Assembly: GCA_038496445.1 (NCBI GenBank)
Contig: JALMLS010000455.1
Coordinates: 806,001-870,000 of the forward strand
Length of the DNA stretch: 64,000 bases
DNA from: Trichosphaerium sp. ATCC 40318
Taxonomy: Eukaryota; Discosea; Flabellinia; Trichosidae
Reading direction: 5' to 3'
A program made the position numbers and the translations under genes. Within the stretch, counting starts at the first letter, position 1. Each line of letters opens with the position of its first letter. The notes beneath the pieces are model-generated. The model saw only the letters and a list, made by a program, of their open reading frames with translations, had not been told where the DNA came from and made no database searches. This document shows positions 13,681 through 25,171 of the stretch, in pieces.

Positions 13681-14579
13681 TTAAAGAAGTGAGCACCTTG
13701 GTGCGCGTCTGGCACGCTTAGAAGCCTTCTTTCCGTCATCATTTGCGCCTAATTTACGGATTTCTCTTACTAGCTCAAAGAAACCTTCTTCAACGTTCAT
13801 TCTGGTCTTCGCTGATGTCTCAAAGAAAGGACAACCGAAGTTCTTTGCCAAATTTTCACCTTCTGAAGTTGATACTTGACGTTCATCTTCCAAATCAGCT
13901 TTGTTTCCAGCAAGTACCATAGGTACGCGATCAGTATCCTTTACTCTAAATCAAAAGGTTAACATTTGGGTACCGACAGTAAAAAGGAAAAAAAACCGCC
14001 AAAGAAAAAAAGGCTAAAAATAAAACTGGGTCACGTGATTTTTTTCAAAAGGTACGCTGGACACCAAAACGGAAAAACAGTGGATTACCTTGTAATTTGC
14101 TCTTTGAATTGGTTAATTTCATCGAAACTGTTTCTACTGGTTATAGCGTATGTGAGCATAAATCCTTGACCTGTACGCATGTACTATTTAAGAAGTAAGT
14201 AAAGAGTCTTTGTTACAATCTTTTAAATGAAAACAAAAAAAGAACCACAGTATTTCTGTTTGGAACACATACCTGATCTCTCATCGCTGAGTACTCTTCT
14301 TGTCCCGCAGTATCTAAAATATCCAAAAGAGATACTTCATCGTCAATAGTAACTTGTTTGCGGTACCTGCAGTAAAAGGAAAGTTAGGGAATGTTACGCT
14401 AGTTACAAAAAAAAAAACCATCCAAAAACATAAAACCCCGGTAAAATCAAATAAAGCACGTACGAGTCCTCAATTGTTGGATCGTATTCATCAACGAAGT
14501 GGTTTTGAATAAGTTGGATTGTGAGTGCGGATTTACCGACACCACCGCCACCAACGATAACAAGTTTGTATTCAGTCAT
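13681..14579 (-). CDS. ras: Ras-family small GTPase
   Basis: Four minus-strand exons, ATG at 14579. Exon 1 encodes [19 protein letters not shown], the P-loop of fungal/amoebozoan-type Ras, and the effector region [12 protein letters not shown] with the key Thr. Exon 2 (after GAC-TC/G splicing) gives [11 protein letters not shown] and [17 protein letters not shown], including the catalytic Gln. Exon 3 starts [20 protein letters not shown]. Exon 4 begins [20 protein letters not shown] and carries the NKAD and ETSAK guanine-binding motifs. The C-terminus is a polybasic stretch ([10 protein letters not shown]) and the CaaX box CSLL, whose final Leu favours geranylgeranylation. It should act as a membrane-bound signalling switch. 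Gly at positions 12 and 13 and Gln at 61 are wild type. Confidence 0.97.
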
Positions 14580-15037
14580 TTTTTTTAATGTGTTGTTGTT
14601 TGTTCGAGCTGTTTTTTTGCTTTTGTCTTTGTTACTACAGTTGACTTTTCTAAAAATAAGTTGTCGCGGCATACACTCGTAGCTGATTGGTTAACTATAT
14701 TTATATTTACGTGAAAGTCTATTTATGAAAAAAAGTCGCACGTGAAAGCCTCCAACGCACGTGATTACAGCCTTGAAAGAACGCTAAGATGATATTTACA
14801 ATCTTTTTTTGTGAAACCAGAATTCTTCGTTCTGTTGTACTGGTAGAAACGTTTTCTTCTGCCTTTACTATCACGTGCTACTACATAATTGTAATTTTGA
14901 GCGTCGCGGTGTTTTCTAAGACCAGGATTTCTCAGAGTTTGTTGTACAACGTCTTTTTCTTCGCTGCCTATTTGCTTCCCTTATATACACGTATCTTCCG
15001 TGAACATAGCCCCACGCTCCGCTTTATTACCTAAACA
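14580..15037. other. Divergent promoter region (Ras / BBE oxidase)
   Basis: It holds three CACGTG palindromes (near 14739, 14758 and 14873) within about 150 bp. An 81-residue frame at 14789-15034 is hydrophobic and unsupported. This is probably the shared upstream region of the two divergent genes. Confidence 0.5.
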
Positions 15038-16758
15038 ATGCTTACAACCATAAAGCTGTTAGCTTTACTATGTTGCGTCACCTACGTTGTGTATTCCAAG
15101 CGTTTTACATTACCAAGTGATCCCAAATGGCCAACGCGCACTCAAGTGTCATCATTTATCTCAACAATACAGTGCCAAGTCCTTCAACAAGGTGATGAAG
15201 CGTACGAAGATTCAATTCGCACGTGGAACCTAAGAACAGGACCACCACAGCCTTTTCTTGTCGTTGTACCATCAACTAAAGCGGATATCGCTTTTACACT
15301 CGCTTTCGCTTCTAAACACGTGATCCGTGTGTCGGTTAAGAGCACAGGACACCATCAAGATATAAGGTACACGTTATGTCAATAGAACTCATTAGATCGC
15401 TAACTACCATAGAAATACTGCAGATGATGCGATTTTACTTGATATGAGGTTATTTAACCAGAAATCGCTAGATATCAAGAACAAGCGTATCACGGTCGGT
15501 CCAGGTAAGCTATTAACTTCTTTAGCATTGTTTAGAATGGTATTTAGGGCAGTCATGGGGAGCGATACATAAATGGCTTAAAGTAGCGTCTAGTGGATCT
15601 TTAGTGGCTGCCAGTGGAGCAGATCCTGGTGTTGGACCAGCTGGATGGTCCATGGGTGGCGGTCATGGTAAATTAACACGGATGTATGGATTAGGAGTAG
15701 ATTTATTGACTGAGATAGAGTTGGTTCTTGCAAATGGCACGTGCATCTCCACTTCACACTATAGTTATCCAGATCTCTTCAAAGCTCTGAGAGGATCAGG
15801 AGGACATCCCTATGGTATAGTAACTGCACTAACGTTTGATGTATTTGATGATCCAGGTGCAGTAACGGAGTTTGAAGGATCGTTCCTAGTTTCAACTGAT
15901 GTCGCTGATTCTTTTCAAGATTGGTTGTCTCAAGCTCCTTATAATGCCGGAGGATACTTTGTTACAGGTTATTCATATGATAAACATGTAGCTTATGCTG
16001 TTATCTCAGCGTATTGTCTTGGAGATGCCTTGCAATGCTCAACAAGCTTAAAACCGCTTTCCGATATAAAAAATTGCTATAACTCTACTTTTCCTTGTCT
16101 TGTTTTAAAGACTTTTGACACGTATAGCGAATACTTAGATGCTCATGGTAATAAAACAGACAACGGCGGTGTTGGAGCTTACCTTGTATCAACATCTTTT
16201 GATTTTGAAACGAAGGGACAATTGTCACAAGTGTCGAAGTGGATGACCGATTTCAATGAAACAGAGTGGAATGGTGGTAGGATTGGATGCACTGGAAGTG
16301 GTGTGTTGGGCGGTATTAGCTCTCAATTAGATACTAAAGGCAATACGACTGTTGTATCTTCTGCCATGAGACAAGCTTTAATGGCTATAACTTGCTATGT
16401 TGGATGGGATGCGACTGGAGAAGAACGATCTGATTTGGTTCAAAGAATGGATGAGTGGGCGAATTCTGTTCTAAAGCCAACAGGTGTTGACAACTGGGTG
16501 TATTGGAACGAACCTCAACATAATTTTAAGTCTACAGAAGACTGGCAAACAAGTTATTATGGTTCTATTGAAGCGTATAATGAACTCCTTGAGGTTAAGA
16601 AAAGATATGATCCTGACTTTGTTTTAATGTGTTATCATTGTGTTGGTTGGGAGGAAGTAGAGAATGTAGATCCTGCAACATGTCCAAATGATTGTTCTTG
16701 TTCTAACCAGATCACGAAGGGAACTTGTGCTCACAAATTTTCTGGTGGTAAAAAATAA
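15038..16758 (+). CDS. Secreted berberine-bridge-enzyme-like FAD oxidase
   Basis: Three exons (15038-15366, 15413-15504, 15548-16758) with 46- and 43-nt introns give 543 residues. An N-terminal signal peptide is visible (TIKLLALLCCVTYVVYS). The FAD_binding_4 domain has PSTKADIAFTLAFA, VKSTGHHQD (the His pair sits where BBE enzymes bind FAD covalently), RNTADDAILLDMR, GPGQSWGAI and VGPAGWSMGGGHG. The substrate domain follows. The C-terminal BBE domain is recognisable as YWNEPQHNFKSTEDW, YYGSIEAYNELLEVKKRYDP. These enzymes oxidise sugars, alcohols or alkaloids with O2, giving H2O2. The Cys of bicovalent FAD attachment could not be assigned by eye. Several NxT/NxS sites fit a secreted glycoprotein. 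Confidence 0.9.
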
Positions 16759-16968
16759 AAGTGATTTCTTCCGACCAGTGGTGTTTAATCACATCTTGTA
16801 CAAGTTAGGTATTGTTGTTAGCAGGTAATACATATAAAAACCTCGTTGAGTAATGTTATGGTTAAAAACTAGAGAGAAGCATTTGAGTAGACAAGCCTAT
16901 GTGCTTGACTTTTTTATTTTGATTTCGTTGCTGGTACAAAGTTCTATCCTGTCTTTAGCTTGGTTTGT

Positions 16969-17953
16969 TTATTTGTGAACGATATATAGTACTCCGTAAC
17001 CGCATACTCTATTACAAACGATAGCCAAACTGATAGCCCAAAAGGTACATCCCAGCACCGTAACCCAGCATCCTAACCACTATGTCAAAAAAAAAACCGA
17101 GAGAAACTGAATATTTTTGAGTCTTTAAATACTTACCTCATTGAAAGGGAGTATCAAAAATAAACCCATAAATATTGGTCTCTGCATTACAATAACAAGT
17201 GATGTGCCCAATGATCTTAAGTTCCATAAACGATGCTCTGAGAATTTCTTATTTTTTGCAGCATACAAAGACATACACATGCAATAAAGAAATTTGATTG
17301 CAACAATGAATGATACAACTGTCACGTGCAAATCATGCAATGTTTTAACAGCCAATACTATAGATGATAAACTCAAGAAAGTACCTAGCAGGTAGTACAA
17401 ATCTTAAGAGTTAAGGGTAACAAAAGATAACGTCCAAACAAAACAGCCTTTAAGGTTGTATTGAGCTGAAAAAGACTTAAACTGTGAGGATACAACCACA
17501 TGATCTATGAATGACAGGGTAGTTCTTCCTTAGTGCAGTAGAGAACTGAAACGGCAACAATATCGCTAAAACAAGTCAATTTGTCTTATTTTAGTGTTAA
17601 AGTACCGTATAGGGTTCCAACATGTACATGAGAGTTGACAACTTGCTTTACGGGCGCTATATGGTAATGAGAGAACTTTTCCTTTTGTATTCGATCGCCT
17701 ATTCTTGAAAAACGTTAAACAATATCTAAACAGCGCTATGAATATAGTACTGATCGGTTACGTTATATCCTTGCGCTCGTAAGTCAGCCTGGAGCTAGTT
17801 TAGTCGAAATAGCTTAAAAACGCGTAATTATCGTACCGCAAAGGTATCAGGGAAGTCGTGAGGTTTTCCAATGGCAAAACGGTACGAGTTTGCTAAGCTC
17901 CAAGCAATAATCCCAATAAATGCAATGGTGGGTACTATAGATCTAATATTCAT
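16969..17953 (-). CDS. DUF2306-type multi-pass membrane protein
   Basis: Minus-strand exons assemble into a polytopic protein. ATG 17953 begins MNIRSIVPTIAFIGIIAW, a first membrane helix. The next exon ends VNSHVHVGTLY and splices in phase to AILLPFQFSTALRKNYPVIHR. That block (His...Gly...PFQF...LR...P..HR) is the signature of DUF2306 proteins, common in fungi and bacteria. Later exons give FLSLSSIVLAVKTLHDLHVT, VVSFIVAIKFLYCMCMSLYA, LGTSLVIVMQRPIFMGLFLI and the last helix WVTVLGCTFWAISLAIVC, ending at TAA 16969. The function of DUF2306 is not established; conserved His residues suggest metal or haem binding. An open frame upstream of 17953 without a clear start was not included. Confidence 0.65.
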
Positions 17954-18298
17954 AGTGGGTGAGATGCAAATGACTGTACAGTATGTATTGAATTGTGCGA
18001 GAAAAGTTGTGGCTTTGAGATTTAATCCTTTGTTGCAACTTTTTAGCATAACTATTAGAACTGTAAGTTTTGTAATTAGGCAAAAACGCCTCAAAGGCTA
18101 ATTGCGAGTACACTCGCAAAAAATGGGTTACTCTTTAATTTAACTCCCGCACATGACTTTAAACTGACTAGTGTTCAGCAGATGAACTTTTCTTGTTTTT
18201 TTCTGTTTTTTAGGTTGTTACCACAAGCCGGAAGTACGGGTAATATAAAAGGTTTTTTATATAGAGAAATTGTTGTAAACTCATCAGAGAACAGACTT
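17954..18298. other. Short region between two minus-strand genes
   Basis: It contains an N-terminal in-frame extension of the DUF2306 frame (to about 18094, without an ATG) and poly-T. Nothing else was seen. Confidence 0.4.
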
Positions 18299-20684
18299 CT
18301 ATTTATCGCCACAATAAACTGTTCCTTCTTCAATATTTTTTAATCCTTCGATGCCTTCATACCAATTACCCTCAATACTTGGTTCCATAGTTATTGCAGT
18401 ACCGTAGATGTTAGCGTATAGATAACCATCTGGCACAATTTGATAATCAGCTTCATCAAGGCTAGCATTAAGAGCATTTCTCATAGCTTCTCTGATTTCG
18501 TTCAAGGTGATATTTTTATGGTAAGGAAGATACTCAATACCACTTCCTTTCTCTATTAAGGAACGTAGTTTATTACCAATATCACTCCCGCTGAATATCT
18601 CAATCATCATTTCAGCACCACCAGGTAGGTCAGGGTTATTTTTTGATAGCTCTCCTTTGATTACAGCTTCAATCCCGCCTTCTTCTTTTTCTCCTCGTTC
18701 TTTTATACTTTGTACGCCCTTTAAAGCTAAACATGGTTAGTGTCGTAACAAAGATTGATTGGAAGCAATAACAGCGCACATAGAGAATCGATATCAAGAT
18801 AGTTTAGGCAAGGATCAGCAATACCAAACCCGCGATTTGAGTATTTCAAAAGACGCTTACAAAAAGTAACATTTTGTCTAATTCTCATTCGTTGAGTTGA
18901 TGCGAGATTATAGCGTGTATTAAAAGCATTCAAAGCTCTCTTTGAAGCCCAAACGGTATCACCATCAAAACCAACACTTGTTATATCGATATCAGTAGTG
19001 AGGATGATGCTCTCAATGGTCTCAAAATTTTCTCTAAGTAGGTTTTGTTAGTCTTTTTTTCTTGTTTTAGTAGTAACATTACTTACGCTAAGCTCATTTG
19101 CATGTGTCGTTTTGGGTACCCAAAGCATTGTGTTATTGTGCAAGGTGTGCGTACATTCATACTAATCCAACCGTTTTTATCAGTAAAATACTCAGAAGAT
19201 TCTACAATCTTAGTTCGCGCCGTTAGTATTCAGGAAAAAAACAAGAATGAAGTAAGCGTACCATACCCTCCAAAGATTCGCTGTTATCGTATCCATAGAA
19301 ATATACATCAACATCTGATGAAGTCCAGTGTTCATCGTAATAAGCCCTTAATGCTTCTCCTTTTAGCTGTTTACCATCGTCACCAAAAACAGGTAACAGA
19401 GCTGCAGCAACAGCTCCACCAATAACAACAATGCCATCCTTCCAATCTAGTCAAAAAAGGTTAAACAGTCACCAGAGAATATTGGCAATCATACAACTAA
19501 ATTCTGACCAATCTTGTCCTGTAAATATCTCGAACTGTTTCAAAAAAGTCTCTCTATCAACAACAGAATAATCACCAACTTGAGGTACATTTTTTGTTGT
19601 TGGTTTAACAAATGACTTGTATCCTGATTTCTTTGAATAACAACTGTTAGTTAGACTCTCGTAACTCAAAATGACGTGCCTCCATATCGCTGGTATCACA
19701 TATTTTAAACCACTCGCGTCTGTCGAATACAGAAATAAGAGAACCCATACACAGATACTCTTTTTCAATACACTCAAGGTGTTCTTGTTGAGAATTTTCA
19801 ATAACTTGAGCAAGACGACCTTTGTTTCGACTGTCTAGTTTAGTAGCAGCCTCCCAACGACTTACGTGATGTCCAGGTATGCTTGAGAGTATCTGGCCGT
19901 ATGCTGCAGTCTGTAGCTTCATTACTTCCGTAATTGAAGAGCGACCTTCTTCACTCGTAAAATAAAAATCTGAAACAATCTTGGACGCCAACACTTTAAG
20001 TGAATCAACACGCTTTACTGTCTATAAAAAAACCAATCAAACAAGATCTTGGGAATAGTTTAAACGTACTCTTTTAGTCTTGGTTGAGTCGATAAACTGT
20101 ACGTATTCATCATAACACATGGCGACAGCAATATCATAGGCAGTTTCTCCATTTTCATCTTTTGTTAACCCAAGCCCAGCATCCATTAAAAGTCTAGCTC
20201 CAGCAACATTATTACAAAACGCAGTGTAATGTAAAGGAGTCCTCCCTTTCTCGTCTACGGCAGAAGAAGCCCCACGAACTAAATAAACAACGTTAAAGAT
20301 TTCCAAGAAAGTTTCGAAAAGTTTTCATCTCTAGCATGTACTAAAATGCGTACCACGTTTTAATACTTCTTGTAAAAGCTGCGTATCACTCATCAAAGCA
20401 GCGTAATGTAGAGCTGAACCCTTACATTTACCTTTGTATTTAAACGAGTGCACAACGGCCTCAATGAGACTATCCTAGAGATATATAAGCGGTTTACGGC
20501 TGTTTAGTCGGTTTTTATGTTTTGAACGGTTTTTTTTGTTTATTCGTACTTGAGGTATGGAACGCGCCCATTTAGGATTGTAAGGGTTTGGAGGCGGTTT
20601 CTTTTCGTTTTGCTTTTTTTGTATTGCCTTTAGTTCAGCGGGTCTGCCACGCAACAATGTTAATGCTTTCTCTATTGTGTACAT
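18299..20684 (-). CDS. Ankyrin-repeat protein with nucleotidyltransferase-like domain
   Basis: Multi-exon gene from ATG 20684 (MYTIEKALTLLRGRPAELKA). Exons 2-3 encode ankyrin repeats: GSALHYAALMSDTQLLQEVL and GRTPLHYTAFCNNVAGARLLMDAG with ENGETAYDIAVAM. A helical region follows (KLQTAAYGQILSS, GHHVSRWEAATKL). Then come DGIVVIGGAVAAALLPVFGD and TSSDVDVYFYGYDNSE, a GG...(S)DxD arrangement like the Pol-beta-type nucleotidyltransferase fold. After that come TTDIDITSVGFDGDTVWASK, NAFNTRYNL and RLLKYSNRGFGIADP. The C-terminal exon ends EEGTVYCGDK. The GG and DVD motifs are seen directly; catalytic activity is not shown, and such folds are often inactive or act in signalling. Similar ankyrin/NTase fusions occur in protists and giant viruses. 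Confidence 0.65.
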
Positions 20685-21432
20685 GTTGGCGTGCTATAAA
20701 CAGTTTGCTTGTTTCTTGTTTCTTCAAATCGAGTATAACCGAAAACTCGCAATTTTTGCGAGAAGTTAAACTCGTTCTCATAATGATTGTCATGATTTTG
20801 ATGGGAAAACCTTTGGACAAATCACTTTCACAGGAAGTGTACAATTGTGCCTTTTCTACATACCAATGAGTACGATGTAATGGCAAGATTTTGTAATTCG
20901 TTTCTTGTCAAATGCACTACAAAGCAAAAGAACAAGGCCTTTATTCTAGTGCTCTTGCAACTGGTACAAAAATGAGGTTGAAAGCAGCGTTGTTCTGTCG
21001 CTACATAACACAATACCGTTCCCTTAAAAAGTACAGTACAGAATCCAAAACCCCACAAGCAAATACATTGTGAAGTAATTCTTTTTCTATCTTTAAGCAC
21101 ATTGTGACACCATCCAAGCAGCGATCAAGTCCGTCATTGCCGATAATACCTGGATAACAAAATATACCTATGGCTGTAAACAGAGCCGGAACACTTGGGA
21201 ACAGATTTGTTTTCGTACTGCAAGTTGGTTGTCTTAGAAACTTCTAGAAGGTACGCCAACAGAAATTTTATGAATTTTCAAAAACACATTCCGCCCTTCC
21301 ACAGAAAGGTGGGGTTAAGGGGATAAACTTGTTGCGTGAGTTAAGGTGACTTAGAAAAACTTAACATAGTTTTTTTCTGAATTTAGCAATACAAGCGCGT
21401 GTACGATCTAAATCGATTCCAACACTTCCGTA
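20685..21432. other. Divergent promoter region (ankyrin/NTase gene and Zn2Cys6 gene)
   Basis: About 750 bp with no supported exon. Short frames on the minus strand here are not conserved-looking. Confidence 0.5.
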
Positions 21433-23825
21433 ATGGAAGGCCGTATTGTAAAGAAGCAAACACGGACATCTGGTTCCACTATAAAACGAGCTCAGGCCTG
21501 TACTTCTTGTAGACAAAAACACGTTAAATGCGATGGTAAGAGTCCCTGTGCGTATTGTAGTACACGTAACCTCCAATGCGTTTATTCATTACCCAAAAAA
21601 CGCGGTCCAGTGCTAGGTACGCTCTAGCTGATAAAATACGAGCAGGATTAATGTAAAACGCAAAGGGAAACGTAAAAAATCGCAACAAGCTTTTCTCATG
21701 ATGCAAGAACAGCTAGCTGCTCAACAACGCGAACTGGAATTTTTAAGAACCAAATGCGCTACTTTAGAGACACGAAAAGGGGTGATGGAAATTACAACGG
21801 TTCGCTGAAATTAGCGAGTTTTTCGTCTAATTTACAGCTGTTAGAGCACGATATGGCAACGTTCAATTCATTTCGGAATTGCCTCCAACATAGCTACATG
21901 GATTCAGGCTTATAGTACAATAGTGTACCCAGTCCATGTACGTTTAAAAGTCAGAGAAAAAGGCTATTTTGGCAACTTGCCAAAAAACCTTCTCTACGTT
22001 TTGTTACGCAACTCCTTAGCTCATACTCACCTAAGGGCGTGTCGATACAGCAATGGAACTCCCAGTACGTCATGGAAATATTCCAAACAAGATCAAGTAT
22101 GTTGGTAGAGCTAGTGACCTTTTTTTTTGTTGAACGTCCTTTTTATTCTTTTTTTTTTCTCGTTTTGAACTTATGTCTAATAGATTGGACACGTGATCCG
22201 GAAGTCACTGAAATATTGGCAATGCTTTCTATTGGTGCATCGTACATTGAATGTAGGAATGAAGCGAATCATTTTATTCAAATGTGCAAACAGATTTTTT
22301 CGAATCTGGGAACATACAAGCATCCGTCTATTGCTAGTGCGTTTTGCTTTTGGAGTTACTTTTATTTATTGAGGTGTATAGATGCTCTAATACTATCGGG
22401 TGACTATGGATACATAAGTGGAGTGATAGAGGAATTCTATAACTGGTCAACGAGAGGTGAAGGTACACGAAGAGCTCGCAATATTATCTCGTAATTAACT
22501 TTTTTTTCAGCAATGCTTCAAGAACTTTGTCAAGATCCTAAGTATATGGCGGATACTTTGTGTTTAGATAGACTAAAAACAATATTAAGACGAGCAGATA
22601 TTTTTAATCCAAAAATTCTTACGCATAGGTAATCGTGACTTGAACTTAAGTACTCCTCCAAAGCTTAGTAATTTTTTCTAGAAAAGAGGCGTCAGTAAAA
22701 CTTAAAAGGCTAAGTGATGAGGTTATGCACATTTTAGATAGTCCCTGGCCATTACCTTTGCATGAAGCGTGCCAAATATCGTGGTGTGTTCTCGCTAAGG
22801 TAATAATCAAGCATACAAGCCAACACCCTTTAAATTTTTTTTACAGATTTGGACATCAATATCTCATCAAATACCTTCGCATGATGGGACTTTTGGTAAA
22901 CCTGTTGGATATAGATTACAACACATAGTAAGGGGAATACCTTGTGCGGCGTTTTACTTACAAATTGTCAAGTCTGAAGACCAGTTCGCTTTAAACTTGT
23001 ATGAATTGTCGAAGGTTAAGTCTTTCGTTGAGAATTTTGCTGATGGTGTTCACCCGTTGGTATCTTGTGGATGGGATTCTGCACTTAATTTTGTGCGTGC
23101 CGTGATTTTCTTTGCAGGAGGATTTACTGCCGAAGCGCATAAGGTACGACAATAATAACAATTCTTTCCAAAAGCGCTAACTATTGGGAAACAGCTAGCA
23201 CAGAAAGTGTTCCATGCGATGACTACAGGGCACCTAAGTCATCCCGTTGCTAAATCGATAGGACACGCATGTTTTCTTTATGATGTATGTTCCATAGCTA
23301 TATACGCAGGGGATGGTCCATTCTTTGTTGAGGTAAATACTTTTTTATTCGGTTGTTTTTGAACTCAACTTTCCAAGTGTGGTTTTGTTAACTTATCATG
23401 TCTTTTAGGTATTTTGCTACCTTTATAAACAATACCCAGATTTCCATACAACCCTTAAGTACGTAATAATTAGTAGTTTAAATCGGCCGCAGAAAAAGAT
23501 ACTCAAACTAGTTTTCTTATTTTTTTCTTTGAAATATTCCCTTTTACTAAACTTGAAACGTAGATCTCTTGCTCAACTTGCACAAGAAGAAAATTTACAA
23601 TACGATAAATCATCTATTGTAAATACAATCTTTGATATTAGTAACCCATACGCATTCGAAGTACAGCCATACAACGACTTAAAGTAAAAAAGTAACAAAT
23701 GGTTTTGTTCTAAATCCTTTTTTAGCGATACTGATCTTACTATACCAAACATTAGCGAAGAAACACTTTCTTTAAGTCCCTTAACACCTGATAACGAATT
23801 ATGGAGTACACTTGTAAACCTGTAA
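21433..23825 (+). CDS. Zn(2)Cys(6) fungal-type transcription factor
   Basis: Exon 1 (ATG 21433) encodes the binuclear cluster ACTSCRQKHVKCDGKSPCAYC with STRNLQCVY, all six Cys present in Cx2Cx6Cx5-6Cx2Cx6-7C spacing. A 44-nt-scale intron leads to KRKKSQQAFLMMQEQLAAQQ and RELEFLRTKCATLETR, a basic linker and coiled-coil dimerisation helix. Later exons (WIQAYSTIVYPV, NLPKNLLYVLL, RDPEVTEILAMLSIGASYIE, ISGVIEEFYNW, PLPLHEACQISWCVLAK, HIVRGIPCAAFYLQIV, and others) form an all-helical middle region like the fungal-specific TF domain. The end is EETLSLSPLTPDNELWSTLV with TAA at 23825. It is expected to bind CGG-type half sites in promoters. The exact exon edges around 21.8-22.1 kb are unsure. Confidence 0.85.
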
Positions 23826-24071
23826 ATACATGTAAATAAAAATAAGAATCGTAACATAAAACTGCACGTGTATTTTTGAACTCTTTTTTAAAAACGATTG
23901 TTGCCTTACTATCTTTTTTATAACTCTTATGACGTTGAATACAATAGTTCATTGTCTCTTCCATGCCCTTTATACCTAAGCGGCTCTAGCAAAGTAGCTT
24001 GGTGTGACTTATGATATCTTAGTTAAGTCAGTTATTTTCGTGTATTGTTTTACACCATCAAACAACTCGCA

Positions 24072-24937
24072 ATGAAAAGCTGCGCTTTAGTACTTACTGT
24101 TTTCGTATGCATTATTGTAACTTACGGTACGATCAGCAAGCAGAAAAAGGACTTTCGTAATTACTATGTGTTTAGCACGTGAACAAACATGTGAAGAGTT
24201 CGTAGAGGTACGCATACGCTCATGGTTAACGTTAAAGCTCATTTCATTTATAGAAGAAATTACCATACAAGGTATTGTAATACGGAGTACCCTGCACCGT
24301 TAACAAGAGGCCCTACGTTCGGAATTTACTCGTTTGATTAACTTTCGAAATAGCCATGCAGAGACCCACGAATTGACTGTTTGATGAAGGCTGATGATAT
24401 AAAATCCTGTCCGACGTACGCTACAAGTTATTTTTATCACGTTTTTTTTTTGGCGTTAAATATTAATTAACTCTATCGTACAGAGGTCAACAAATATGTT
24501 CGTTTAAAAGTACAGCATTTTATCAAAAGGTTTGTATGCCTACTACATGTGACGCTACGAAAAACAAGAAGGAAATATCACTCATAGAAGCTAACTTTAG
24601 CGTAAGGTTTTTTCTCCAAGAGTCGTTGGTTTTGGTAGTCTAAGTCTTGTTCCTTTAGAACCATTGTCGCTCAGAGTTTTCTGCTGACCAATGTCGGGTC
24701 GCCTTTGGTTACTGCTATCAGCCTACAACACATTATTACCACAAAAATATAACGTTCTCTCAGTACACAGTTAGCATCTGTGCAGTTACTATTCTTATTT
24801 TAATTCCTGTTCTATTGATTTATGTGATTGTATGCCAGTTTTTACAACTGTATTGAAGTTCTAATACTCACTTGTTGTTGCAGGCAAAGAGACGAAAGGC
24901 TGCAAGAAATATAGACACCATCACATACGACTTATAA
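24072..24937 (+). CDS. Small Cys-rich type I membrane protein
   Basis: Six or so short exons, none longer than about 200 nt. ATG 24072 starts a signal peptide (KSCALVLTVFVCIIVTY). It splices to AREQTCEEFVEKKLPYK, PCRDPRIDCLMKADDIKSC, GQQICSFKSTAFYQKVC, MPTTCDATKNKKE and NHCRSEFSADQCRVAFGYC. A membrane helix follows (VSICAVTILILIPVLLIYVI), and a final exon gives the basic tail AKRRKAARNIDTITYDL with TAA at 24937. The ectodomain has about ten Cys and would be disulphide-bonded. The Tyr in the tail (TYDL) could act as a sorting or signalling site. I do not recognise the family. Each intron has good donors (GTACG, GTAAG) and the frame holds throughout. Confidence 0.65.
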
Positions 24938-25171
24938 GACTATGAAGCAGAAATCATTGTAAAATTGAACAAACGAGAATAAAGACTTAACACGTGATAC
25001 TTGCAACAGTTTCTCACTTAATTCAAAAAAAAAAGAGCGCCTTTATGTTGTTGTACGTTAATGGAACAAGTCTGTGTGGTACTACAAAACCTGTGAGATC
25101 TGGCTATTGCTGTTAGTGTCTAAGGAGCGTTTTGAACAGATTTAAGTCAGAATCGGTTACAAACTGCAACA

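Noticed and set aside
14789-15034. 81-residue hydrophobic ORF before the BBE oxidase
   Set aside because: Lies in the divergent promoter region, with T-rich composition and no conserved-looking motif.
19045-19425. 126-residue plus-strand ORF
   Set aside because: Overlaps exons of the ankyrin/NTase gene on the minus strand, which have clear motifs.
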